Source of the DNA: Candidatus Oscillibacter pullicola
GTDB lineage: Bacteria > Bacillota > Clostridia > Oscillospirales > Oscillospiraceae
Direction of reading: 5' to 3'
Length of the DNA stretch: 35,006 nucleotides
Assembly: GCA_019118935.1 (NCBI GenBank)
Contig: DWXY01000118.1
Span: 1-35,006, forward strand
Part shown: in pieces, positions 21,498 through 28,714 of the stretch
How positions within the stretch are numbered: the stretch's first letter is position 1
Layout of the letters: each line of letters starts with the position of its first letter
Position numbers and translations under genes: made by a program
The notes under the pieces: model-generated
Databases searched by the model: none
Told to the model about the DNA's origin: nothing
What the model saw: the letters and a program-made list of their open reading frames with translations, nothing else

Positions 21498-22052
21498 TCA
21501 GTCATACAGCGGGAATCCGCCGTCATACCGGCGGGCGTCCCGCTGCACCGTGCGGGACAGCGCCCTGGCGCTCTCCATCATTCCTGCCGCGCCGGAGTTC
21601 CAGCGTCCCGGCAGAAGATAAAGCGTCTCCTCCGCCTCGTCCCCGCCGGGGATTGCTGCCCCGCCTCCGCCGGACAGGTGGCCATCCTCCCTCATGGGAT
21701 TCCCCCTCCCGGCAGAATTGGCGGTCTCTCCGGCGCCAGCCGGGCCGAAGGCGGCCGTATACTGCCGTTCTGCACGCTTCCGGGCCAGGGCCGGCCGCAG
21801 CGTCTCCCCCGCCGAAGCGGGGACGGCCTGCCTGTCGGCCCCGGCGGCCGCAAAGCTCTTCCGGCGGGCCTCCCGTCCGCCGGTCCCAGCCGCCGTCCGC
21901 CCCGTCTCCCATGGCGCAGGCGCTGCCGGAGACATTCTCTCCGGTGCCGGAGAGGCGGCTGCGGCCTCCGGCTCTTCCATGCTTCCGCCGCCCAGCATCA
22001 GCCGGGCCAGGGCCGTCCGCTGCCGCAGCAGCATCTCCCGGATGTACTCCAT
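21498..22052 (-). CDS. Unrecognised 184-residue protein in the tape-measure position
   Basis: It sits between the chaperone and LysM genes, where PBSX has the >1,000-residue tape measure. An N-terminal helix (MEYIREMLLRQRTALARLML) is followed by about 120 residues rich in Ala, Pro, Gly and Arg that look disordered, then a C-terminal helix (AAGMMESARALSRTVQRDAR) and DGGFPLYD. There is no transmembrane or long coiled-coil segment. Two readings are possible: a drastically shortened ruler, or the 'T' extension of the tail chaperone, since its frame is reached by a -2 shift from the preceding gene. The ATG follows a GGGGGG run two bases after the previous stop. I do not recognise its family. Confidence 0.65.
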   Translation of the reverse strand: MEYIREMLLRQRTALARLMLGGGSMEEPEAAAASPAPERMSPAAPAPWETGRTAAGTGGREARRKSFAAAGADRQAVPASAGETLRPALARKRAERQYTAAFGPAGAGETANSAGRGNPMREDGHLSGGGGAAIPGGDEAEETLYLLPGRWNSGAAGMMESARALSRTVQRDARRYDGGFPLYD

Positions 22053-22053
22053 C

Positions 22054-22365
22054 TCAGCCCCCCTTCAGCGCCTGGAACCGGGTCTGGTCAAAGTCCCGGT
22101 TCACTGCCGCCGGGGCGGGAGAGGGCTCCTCCCCCGCCAGGCGGCGCAGCAGCGCCTCCATCTCCCCGGCGGTCAGCCGGGCCAGCACCGCCGCGCCGTC
22201 ATCAAACACCGGCGCCCCCTGGTACAGGCAGCTCTCTGCCAGCACCTGGGCGTTGCACAGCAGGGCACGTTCCAGGGGCTCCTCCGCCAGCTCCCGGGTC
22301 CCCCGCCAGATCTCCAGCAGCCGCCAGGCCGTGGGCGGCCGCAGCTCGTCCAACTCCTCCATCAT
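22054..22365 (-). CDS. Tail assembly chaperone-like protein (XkdN position)
   Basis: A 103-residue, mostly helical, acidic protein (ELRPPTAWRLLEIWRGTREL, then LTAGEMEALLRRLAGEE) between tube and the tape-measure slot, as for PBSX xkdN. The ATG overlaps the tube stop codon (ATGA). The last codons, AAG GGG GGC TGA, include a six-G run right at the stop, resembling the slippery site of Mu-type tail chaperones. Function assigned by position and this feature. Confidence 0.7.
   Translation of the reverse strand: MMEELDELRPPTAWRLLEIWRGTRELAEEPLERALLCNAQVLAESCLYQGAPVFDDGAAVLARLTAGEMEALLRRLAGEEPSPAPAAVNRDFDQTRFQALKGG
22057..22063 (-). promoter_or_regulatory. Possible programmed -2 frameshift site (GGGGGGC)
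   Basis: The minus strand reads GGGGGGC at 22063-22057, directly before the chaperone TGA (22056-22054). A slip of -2 puts the ribosome into the frame of the 184-residue ORF (GCT GAG ATG ...), giving a fusion of about 289 residues. Phage Mu is known to use a -2 slip on a G run in the same gene pair. Confidence 0.5.
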
Positions 22366-22751
22366 GCCGTGGTCTCGATCCGCTTGGAGGCCACCACGGT
22401 CACCTTCTCGGCCACCATGGCGTTCAGCTGGCCCTCTTCCTGGATGGCGCTCCACTGGCAGCCGCTGTAAATGACCTTCCGGTCCGGCTTGCAAATCACC
22501 AGGGAGAAGTCCCGCAGGTCATAGAAATTGATGCCGTCCGTCACCGCGTCCTCTGTGGCGTACAGCCGCGTCAGCTCCAGGGTGTACTTCCGCTGGCCCT
22601 CGATGGTGGCTACCGGCTCGCTCTCGCCGAAGGCCTCCACGCTCTGGCTGGATTTGCTGGCCCGGGCGGTGTAGCCCTGCACCACCGCGATCTTTCTCCC
22701 GTCCAGCTCCAGATAGATGTCCGCGCTGGTGGGAAATCCCGTTGCTTCCAT
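22362..22751 (-). CDS. Tail tube protein, XkdM-like
   Basis: A 129-residue protein with the XkdM pattern: SADIYLELDGRKIAVVQGYTARASKSSQSVEAFGE at the start (shown in blocks: the 'IYLELDGRKIA' strand and 'SQSVEAFGE'), HR-type TLELTRLY in the middle and SLVICKPDRKVIYSGCQW near 85. It polymerises into the inner tube of a contractile tail. AAGGAGGAGACGGT precedes the ATG, one of the best ribosome sites in the operon, as expected for a high-copy protein. Confidence 0.9.
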   Translation of the reverse strand: MEATGFPTSADIYLELDGRKIAVVQGYTARASKSSQSVEAFGESEPVATIEGQRKYTLELTRLYATEDAVTDGINFYDLRDFSLVICKPDRKVIYSGCQWSAIQEEGQLNAMVAEKVTVVASKRIETTA

Positions 22752-22763
22752 ACCGTCTCCTCC

Positions 22764-23819
22764 TTACACCGTGATGTGGACCGTCAGATAGATCTGATTC
22801 AGCCCGTGGGCCACCGCGAAGCTGAACTCCACCAGACACACGGTGGGGTCATCCTCCGAGGCCGTCACCGTCACCTCGCCGTAGCTGTCGATGATCTCCT
22901 CTGTCACCTTCTTCTCCAGCTCCACGATCACCTGGGAGCGGATGGCGCTGCGGCTCTGGGCCGTGTTTTTGGCCCGGGCGAACTTGCTGCGCAGGGCCTG
23001 CCGCACCGCCGGGATCACATCGTCCACGATCAGGATGGTGGTCAGCTCCCGCCAGGTGGTGTCCGCCGCGCCGCCGGTGGTGGTCCGGGTGGTGATGCCC
23101 CGCACCGGGGACACTGTGCCCGCCGCGCTCTCCAGGGGCGTCACGCCGCCCCGCACCAGCAGGTCGATGTCATTGTCGCTGTATACGGTGCTCAGGCCCC
23201 CCAGCCCCCGGATCTCCGCCCCGTTGAGCGGCACCGCCGGGTCCCGTCCGGAGGCGATGACCCCCGCCAGGGCCGCCGCAGCGAACACGCCGGGCAGCGT
23301 CTTCCCGCCGCTGTCCAGGGCGTCGGGGCCCACCAGCACCATCCGCTCGCTGTTCAGCGCCGCCGCGTGGGTCACCAGCTCCGCCGCCGACTCACCGTCG
23401 CCGCCCACCACGGCGATCCGCTCCATCCGGGCGGCGGAGGCATCCTCCACCGCGGTCCGCAGCGCCTGCTGCACCGTCTCCTCGGCGCTGTCGCACACCA
23501 GGATCCGGGCCTCCTTCCCGCCCAGGGCCGCGAAGGCGTCCTGGTAGTCCTTCACCGCGCCGGCCTCCGCCACCCGGACCGCTGCCACAGTGGAGGCGCC
23601 GTTGGCAAACAGCAGCCGCAGAATGGTGCTCATCCCCGGCGCATCCGCCGCGTCCTCGCCGAAGGCCGCCGCGCCCGCGGCATAGCCCGTCAGGGTCACC
23701 ACCTCTCCGGCAGTGCCCTTCACCGCCTTGGCCGCCACGCCGATGACCTTGGCGGCCCGTCCGGCGGATACCACCGTTGACGCGTCATAGCTGGAGTACA
23801 CCCCCGGCCGCTCATGCAT
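22764..23819 (-). CDS. Contractile tail sheath protein, XkdK-like
   Basis: A 351-residue sheath protein. ERPGVYSSYDAS at the start, then a repeated alpha/beta region (ARILVCDSAEETVQQAL, RIAVVGGDGESAAELV), GGVTPLESAAGTVSPVRGITTRTT near 235 and the C-terminal LTTILIVDDVIPAVRQALRSKF block are typical of phage sheath proteins. It is shorter than PBSX XkdK. The start may be ATG 23819 or a TTG at 23831 that overlaps the previous stop as TTGA; the latter fits the coupling style of this operon. It implies a contractile, myovirus-type tail. Confidence 0.92.
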   Translation of the reverse strand: MHERPGVYSSYDASTVVSAGRAAKVIGVAAKAVKGTAGEVVTLTGYAAGAAAFGEDAADAPGMSTILRLLFANGASTVAAVRVAEAGAVKDYQDAFAALGGKEARILVCDSAEETVQQALRTAVEDASAARMERIAVVGGDGESAAELVTHAAALNSERMVLVGPDALDSGGKTLPGVFAAAALAGVIASGRDPAVPLNGAEIRGLGGLSTVYSDNDIDLLVRGGVTPLESAAGTVSPVRGITTRTTTGGAADTTWRELTTILIVDDVIPAVRQALRSKFARAKNTAQSRSAIRSQVIVELEKKVTEEIIDSYGEVTVTASEDDPTVCLVEFSFAVAHGLNQIYLTVHITV

Positions 23820-23827
23820 TGTCTCGC

Positions 23828-24322
23828 TCAAGTGGTCACTGCTCCCTTCAATCGAAAGTCCAAAAATACCGTGTCGCCCTCTTCCGCCCGGGCCAGGAAA
23901 TACGCCCGGCACCGGAGCCTTCCCCGCCGCAGGAACAGCTCTGTCTCCCGCTCCCAGGTCAGGGCTTCCCAGTTCAGCTCGCCGGGGCGGATGCCGGCAG
24001 GCAGCCTTCCCAGCAGCACCTCCGCCGCCGTCTCACAGCCCTGTTCGCAGTCCGCGGCCCGCTGTCCCCGGATCTCTACGGAGATCACCGCCTCCAGCTG
24101 CTTTCCATACAGCTCCCGCGGTGCGCCGGTCCCGGCGTCGAAGACCTCGCCCAGATAATTGCAGAATCCCACGGTCCGGCTCTCTGCGGTCTCCACAGCC
24201 ACTGCCGCCACCGGGCAGCCATACCGCCTGGCCCGCTGGTCCGGATAGGCGTCCAGCGCCGCCACCCCCTCCGCTGCCAGGGCGGAGACCACCGCATCCC
24301 GGATCTGACTCAATTCCCGCAT
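23828..24322 (-). CDS. Tail terminator/neck protein (XkdJ-like position)
   Basis: A 164-residue alpha/beta protein between the connectors and sheath. RELSQIRDAVVSALAAEG and VISVEIRGQRAADCEQGCET suggest the tail-completion fold seen at this place in PBSX-like phages. It overlaps the preceding gene by 13 bases. Assignment is by gene order; sequence motifs alone are weak. Confidence 0.65.
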   Translation of the reverse strand: MRELSQIRDAVVSALAAEGVAALDAYPDQRARRYGCPVAAVAVETAESRTVGFCNYLGEVFDAGTGAPRELYGKQLEAVISVEIRGQRAADCEQGCETAAEVLLGRLPAGIRPGELNWEALTWERETELFLRRGRLRCRAYFLARAEEGDTVFLDFRLKGAVTT

Positions 24323-24639
24323 TCCGCCGCCTCCCGCTCCTGTTCCAGCGCCGCCCAGTAGTGGGACAGCGCGTTACCGATGTAGTAGGGCCTGCAGCTG
24401 CGCACCCGGAAGCGCCTGCCCTCCCAGGCCAGGGATTCCCCCTCCTCCAGGGCCGTCTGCCCCAGATACAGCCACAGCCGCCCATCCACCCAGCCGATGG
24501 AGGTAACGTCACTTCGGGCCCGTTCATCCCGCTCCGCCACCGGCTGCAAAAACGCCCGCGCGGCCCGTTCTCCGTCCGCCGTGTCCACGGTGACGTCCTG
24601 TCCATACCGCTCCAGGACCTGCCGCACCCAGTCCGTCAT
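24310..24639 (-). CDS. Head-tail joining protein (XkdI-like position)
   Basis: A 109-residue beta-rich protein (DWVRQVLERYGQDVTV, then GRRFRVRSCRPYYIGNALSHYWAALEQE). Size, order and the late 'F-x-V-x2-C-x-PYYIG' strand suit head-tail joining/closure proteins. The ATG overlaps the preceding stop (ATGA), which fixes the start; the longer open frame upstream is a shadow. Confidence 0.65.
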   Translation of the reverse strand: MTDWVRQVLERYGQDVTVDTADGERAARAFLQPVAERDERARSDVTSIGWVDGRLWLYLGQTALEEGESLAWEGRRFRVRSCRPYYIGNALSHYWAALEQEREAAECGN

Positions 24640-25010
24640 CCTCTCACTCCCCGAAAGCAAAAATCCTCCGGCGCCGCAAAGGGCGCCATCAGCCGTTCCG
24701 CCGTGCGCTGCAGGCTCTCTGCCAAAGCGCAGCTCTCCGCCGCGCTGCGGATCCGCACGGACACGCTGCCCGCTGTGAAGCCGGACACCCCGTCGCCGCC
24801 CCGTGCCGCCGCCAAGTCCGCGGCGGCGGTGAAGGCCGCGGCGCAGGGAAACGCCTCGCCGCAGTCCTCCGCTGTCACGCCCGGCCGCAGCCGCTTGTTC
24901 CACCGCTGCTCCGCCGCCTGACAAAGCAGTTCCAGCAGAGCCTCTTCCGCCTCCCCGGCCCCGGAGAGTTCCCGGGCCAGGGTCAGGACCGTCTCCTGCA
25001 GCGCGCTCAT
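24636..25010 (-). CDS. Head-tail connector/adaptor (XkdH-like position)
   Basis: A 124-residue helical protein (QETVLTLARELSGAGEAEE, then LLCQAAEQRWNKRLRPGV) of the kind that sits under the portal (gp6/YqbG-like adaptor). The C-terminus (ERLMAPFAAPEDFCFRGVRG) is typical of adaptors in Clostridia prophages. It starts in an ATGA overlap with the capsid gene. Confidence 0.7.
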   Translation of the reverse strand: MSALQETVLTLARELSGAGEAEEALLELLCQAAEQRWNKRLRPGVTAEDCGEAFPCAAAFTAAADLAAARGGDGVSGFTAGSVSVRIRSAAESCALAESLQRTAERLMAPFAAPEDFCFRGVRG

Positions 25011-26038
25011 ACCACCAGGACCTTGGAGGCCTCCGTGAACAGCTTGGCAAAGCCGGAGATGGAGGTGATGGCCGCCCGCTCCAGCTGGCGGTCGATGAGC
25101 TTGTCATACTCCACCGTGATCTCGCTGCCGCAGATCTGCTCCAGGGCGTAGTTCCTGTCCAGGCCGATCAGGATCCCCGCCGGCATGGCAGAGGTCCGCA
25201 GCAGCTTTGCTCCCAGGGGCGTGGTCAATGTGCCGGTGCCCTGGAAGTTCAGCCCCGTCAGGGGATTCTGGAACTCGTCCAGCTTCAGCATGGCCAGCAT
25301 CACATCGCCGCCCACCAGCATGGTGTTCATGGTGTAGGGGTCGAACTGGCTCCAGAACTCCAGCAGGGCATCATAGGTCAGCGTCCCCTTGGTGCCGGTG
25401 ATAGGCTTCGTGCCGATGGTGTACTGCTGGGCGGCATTCTGATTGCCGTCGCCGTTGCGCAGCACGGCGATGGCGTCCTCCAGGTGCATCCGGCCGATGT
25501 AGGCGCCGATCTGCCGCAGCGTCACGGAAAACAGGTCCAGCCGCTGGAACCGGATTGCCTCGTAGGAGGCCACCAGCATCCGGCCCCGCTTGTGGAGGTG
25601 CACCAGGTTCTCCTGGGTGCGGACGGTGGTCTCCGGGATCCGGGCGCCCTCCTCCACCCGGCGGAGCTTTTTGTCCTCCTCGCTGGGCACGGAGGCGATG
25701 GACCGGTAGTCCATGCCGTCGAACTTGGTCACCGTGGCGGTGATGGCCGGCAGGATGCTCTCCTCCTCCATCCCCTGCCGCACCACCCGGGAGACGAACT
25801 CCGGGAACAACACGGCGGAGTCGGAGGTGTGGAAGAACTTCTCCACCATGTCGCTGCCCGCGCCCTTCACATGAATGTCAAAGCGCTTCAGCTGCCGCTG
25901 GAAGGCGTCCAGGCCCTCCAGGGGCGTGTCCCGGTAGTGTTCGCTGGGGTCCAGCTCCTCCAGCGTCTGGGAAAAGCTGCGGCCGCTGCGGCCGTACATC
26001 CCCTTTTCCAGCTTGATGTTCTCAAAATGATAGGCCAT
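25007..26038 (-). CDS. Major capsid protein, XkdG-like (HK97 fold)
   Basis: A 343-residue protein. After an N-terminal arm (about 1-75) comes SAVLFPEFVSRVVRQGMEEE, the entry to the HK97-type core of the XkdG family, then TTVRTQENLVHLHKRGRML near 145, a MNTMLVGGDVMLAML segment near 240 and a C-terminal GLDRNYALEQICGSEITVEYD block. It forms the icosahedral head. The ATG at 26038 follows GAGGAGGAG, a very strong site; the in-frame upstream start lacks one. The gene is intact, so a head could still be made. Confidence 0.9.
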   Translation of the reverse strand: MAYHFENIKLEKGMYGRSGRSFSQTLEELDPSEHYRDTPLEGLDAFQRQLKRFDIHVKGAGSDMVEKFFHTSDSAVLFPEFVSRVVRQGMEEESILPAITATVTKFDGMDYRSIASVPSEEDKKLRRVEEGARIPETTVRTQENLVHLHKRGRMLVASYEAIRFQRLDLFSVTLRQIGAYIGRMHLEDAIAVLRNGDGNQNAAQQYTIGTKPITGTKGTLTYDALLEFWSQFDPYTMNTMLVGGDVMLAMLKLDEFQNPLTGLNFQGTGTLTTPLGAKLLRTSAMPAGILIGLDRNYALEQICGSEITVEYDKLIDRQLERAAITSISGFAKLFTEASKVLVV

Positions 26039-26052
26039 GTGTGCTCTCCTCC

Positions 26053-26412
26053 TCACAGTACAAAGGTCACGGTCTTGGCGGTGGTGTCCACATCCACCAC
26101 CAGATAGGTGCTGCCGTCCGCGTCCGCCTGGACGCCGCCCTCGCCGTCGGCGCTGAGGCCGCTCCAGCCCAGGGCCGGCGCCGCGCCCGCCTCCGGCACG
26201 GTGTACCCGGCGGTGACCATGCCCCCCAGGGCCACGGCGCAGGCATCGCCGCCCCGGCCGACAGACAGCACCATGCCGCAGAAATCGTCTCCCGCATCGC
26301 AGGCGGACACCGTTCCATTGGCGCTGATCTTCACCAGCTCCCCCTCCGCCAGATCGTCACAGGCGAAGGTGGCGGCCCACTGGCCGATCCCCTCATAAGA
26401 AAGTTTCATCAT
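26053..26412 (-). CDS. Small capsid decoration/head protein
   Basis: A 119-residue beta-rich protein between protease and capsid genes, the usual place of a head-decoration or stabilising protein. EGELVKISANGTVSACDAGDDFCGMVLSVGRG in overlapping short strands, then TYLVVDVDTTAKTVTFVL, resembles DUF2190-type capsid proteins. Two adjacent ATG codons (26412, 26409) follow GGGAGG; the second has better spacing. Confidence 0.7.
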   Translation of the reverse strand: MMKLSYEGIGQWAATFACDDLAEGELVKISANGTVSACDAGDDFCGMVLSVGRGGDACAVALGGMVTAGYTVPEAGAAPALGWSGLSADGEGGVQADADGSTYLVVDVDTTAKTVTFVL

Positions 26413-26424
26413 ACGTCCTCCCTT

Positions 26425-27306
26425 TCAAATCAGAAATTCCGTCTCGTCCTCTGTCCTGGCCGTGCCCCGGCTCCGCAGCTGGGGCGCGGGCGGGAACCGG
26501 CGGGCCGCCTGGGCCCCGTAGACCCGCTTCAGCTCCAGCAGCTCCGGCTCCTCCAGATGCTCCGCCGCCTTGGCCAGGGCGCCGCCGTCCACGCTGTCGT
26601 CCGCCAGCATGGCAAGGCGCGTCACCTCACGGCGCAGCTCCCGCAGGTATTTCCGCCCCAGCTCCGCCTGGGCACGCAGCTGTGCCGTCCTCTCGTCCTC
26701 GGGGCCATACCGTTTCAGGACCCCCGCCTTCCGCTGGGCCGGCACCGCCACGAAGGACCACTCGTAGGCATCGGTGGGCTCCCGCAGCTCCAGGTAGCAC
26801 AGCTGCTCCCCGTACCGCTGCCCCGGCACGTGCTGACAAGCGCCGCCCTCCGCGCCGCAGATGGAGCACGCCCGCCGGGCCACGCTGCACCCCACGCTGA
26901 CCTCCCGCTTGATGCCTCCCTCGATCTCCGCGATCAGATTCGCGTTCTTCTCCGTCCGCAGGAGATACGCCCAGGCCTTCAGCCAGCAGTAGCCGTCCCC
27001 CGCCGCGGTCACCTGGGCGCCCTCCCGCACCACCTCGGTCCGGTAGATGCGGGCGGTCTGCCCCTCCGCCGTCCACTGGTGGTCAAAGATGCCGCTCTTT
27101 CCCACGAACAGGTCCCCCAGCGTGTTGAGCGCCGCCGCATCGAACCGCTCCCAGTCCCGGTCCACCTCGTTGTCGCACAGCCGCAGGGAAAAGGCGTACA
27201 CCTCCTCCGCCCGCAGGGGCGACTTGGCAAATCGGTTGATCTCCGCCAGCTCCGCCTCCGCCGGCACGCCTGCCGTTGCCTCCAGATTTTTTTCGATTTC
27301 CTTCAT
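26425..27306 (-). CDS. Putative prohead protease (XkdF-like), with Cys/His knuckle
   Basis: A 293-residue protein. Residues 35-195 look like the phage U35-type prohead protease fold: LRLCDNEVDRDWERF near 41, GIFDHQW (candidate catalytic His76), GIKREVSVG (candidate Ser137) and YEWSFVAVPAQRKAGVL near 181. Inserted after the serine is a possible zinc knuckle (Cys140, Cys147-x2-Cys150, Cys157-x-His159, Cys170). The C-terminal 90 residues are helical and could be a scaffold. The start is the ATG after GGAAGGAGAGAGGT; the frame runs far upstream through non-coding sequence. Confidence 0.75.
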   Translation of the reverse strand: MKEIEKNLEATAGVPAEAELAEINRFAKSPLRAEEVYAFSLRLCDNEVDRDWERFDAAALNTLGDLFVGKSGIFDHQWTAEGQTARIYRTEVVREGAQVTAAGDGYCWLKAWAYLLRTEKNANLIAEIEGGIKREVSVGCSVARRACSICGAEGGACQHVPGQRYGEQLCYLELREPTDAYEWSFVAVPAQRKAGVLKRYGPEDERTAQLRAQAELGRKYLRELRREVTRLAMLADDSVDGGALAKAAEHLEEPELLELKRVYGAQAARRFPPAPQLRSRGTARTEDETEFLI

Positions 27307-27520
27307 ACCTCTCTCCTTCCATGGACCGCGGCCCGCTCCGCCGCGCCGTTTCCGACCCGCAGCTTCCGCGCCTGCGTTCCCCACCGCGCCTTCGGCGTGG
27401 CGGGGACCCCGGATTTCATTTTGATCGGGCAGGCGGAGCCCGCCCGACCCAGGGGCCGGCCGCTTCGCGTCCAAACGCTTGGACGCCGCTCCCGCGGTGG
27501 GCGCGCCTTCTCCCCTTGTC
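27307..27520 (-). other. 214-base structured non-coding gap in the phage operon
   Basis: Between portal stop and protease start lies the only long gene-free gap in the structural operon. On the minus strand it folds into three successive hairpins: 27486-27467 (8-bp perfect stem, 4-base loop), 27447-27425 (10-bp stem with one G-U pair) and 27405-27379 (12-bp stem, one mismatch and one G-U, loop GAA). No start codon with a ribosome site and no plausible protein is seen. It could be a structured RNA, a mobile palindromic repeat, or an mRNA-processing element. Confidence 0.6.
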
Positions 27521-28678
27521 TCAGGCCTTCCGCGCTGCCTCCGCCGCATCGTTCTCGATCCGCAGCTTCCTGGCCTGCTCCAGGTAGAGGGCCGCGCGGG
27601 CGTCCTCCACCTCGTCCTGAAGGTTGATGTCCTCCCACAGGACTTCAAAGCCGCAGGTATACCCGTGCATCCGCAGCCACAGCCGGCAGATGCGCTCCAC
27701 CACCGGCGTGAGGGTCCGGCGGATGGCGGTGATCTCCGTGGTGAGCATATCCGCCTGCTGGGAGCTCATCCGCTCCGTGGAGCTCCAGCTGAGCCCCAGC
27801 ATGAAGGGCGGGATGCCCGTCTTGGCCACCACCTGCTCCAAAATCTGCCGCACAGGCACCTCGCTGTCCAGGACGGGCGCGTCGGCGCCGATGACCCGGA
27901 TGTCCACATCTCCCACGGCCACAAAATCCCGCACGCTGCCGCTCTTGGTGTCCTGCATGGCCCGGGACCACTCTCCTGCCAGCATCCGGCTCCGCTCCTC
28001 CGCCTGGCCGTTTCCGCCGTCCCGGCAGGTGACGGCGAAGCGCAGGCTGCCGCACCGCTCCCAGTTGACCCCGATGGTGTGATAGATCTTCATCAGGATA
28101 TCCGTCAAAAACGGCAGCCCCCGCAGCAGGGACACGCCATAGGGGCTGTCCGCCTCCGGATTCAGCGGCGTGAACAGCAGCAGGTCCTGACAGGGCAGCG
28201 GCCCCATCCGTCCCCGCTCATCCGGGCCGCAGATAACGAATGCCAGGGGATGGTCTCCCTCCTGAATCTCAATATCCTCCACCCGGCCCCACAGCACGGC
28301 CGCAATCTCCCGGTTTCCCGCTGCGGGCACGATCTCCCCGATGGCCCGTCCGCAAGTCAGCAGAGAGTCCAGGTAGCCCTCCAGAAAGGCATTGACCCCA
28401 TACTGCCCCCGCCCGGCCGGGACCGTGCGGAGGAATTCCCCCAGCGCCCGCTCCGCCGCCGGGTCGGAACAGGCCGCCGTCACGCCGCCCACCATCCGGA
28501 TCAGTTTGTAGATGGCGGCGTCCACCACCGGCACCGCCTCCCGCACCGCCCGGTACAGCCGGATCTCCCCGCTGCGCATGGGCACATACTGCCCCAGCAG
28601 TCCAAAGGGGTGGTGTCCCGCCTCCCGCAGCTGGACCAGCGCTGCCGCCGGTGCCGTCTGTTTCCGAAACCATTTCAA
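27521..28678 (-). CDS. Phage portal protein (XkdE-like)
   Basis: A 385-residue portal protein. AVREAVPVVDAAIYKLIRMVGG near 42, the helical clip region, TGIPPFMLGLSWSSTERMSSQQ near 300 and the C-terminal helix LEQARKLRIENDA are typical of the phage portal family. It forms the DNA-entry ring and head-tail junction. The start is a TTG eight bases after GGGAGG (sequence M-K-W-F); no ATG is better placed. Confidence 0.92.
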   Translation of the reverse strand: MKWFRKQTAPAAALVQLREAGHHPFGLLGQYVPMRSGEIRLYRAVREAVPVVDAAIYKLIRMVGGVTAACSDPAAERALGEFLRTVPAGRGQYGVNAFLEGYLDSLLTCGRAIGEIVPAAGNREIAAVLWGRVEDIEIQEGDHPLAFVICGPDERGRMGPLPCQDLLLFTPLNPEADSPYGVSLLRGLPFLTDILMKIYHTIGVNWERCGSLRFAVTCRDGGNGQAEERSRMLAGEWSRAMQDTKSGSVRDFVAVGDVDIRVIGADAPVLDSEVPVRQILEQVVAKTGIPPFMLGLSWSSTERMSSQQADMLTTEITAIRRTLTPVVERICRLWLRMHGYTCGFEVLWEDINLQDEVEDARAALYLEQARKLRIENDAAEAARKA

Positions 28679-28714
28679 CTTCCAAACCTCCCGTCCATTC
28701 CTTGCCGCGGTCCC

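Noticed and set aside
27425-27486. Palindromes in the phage gap as a CRISPR array or terminator
   Set aside because: The three stems differ in sequence, are not evenly spaced repeats, and have no T run after them.
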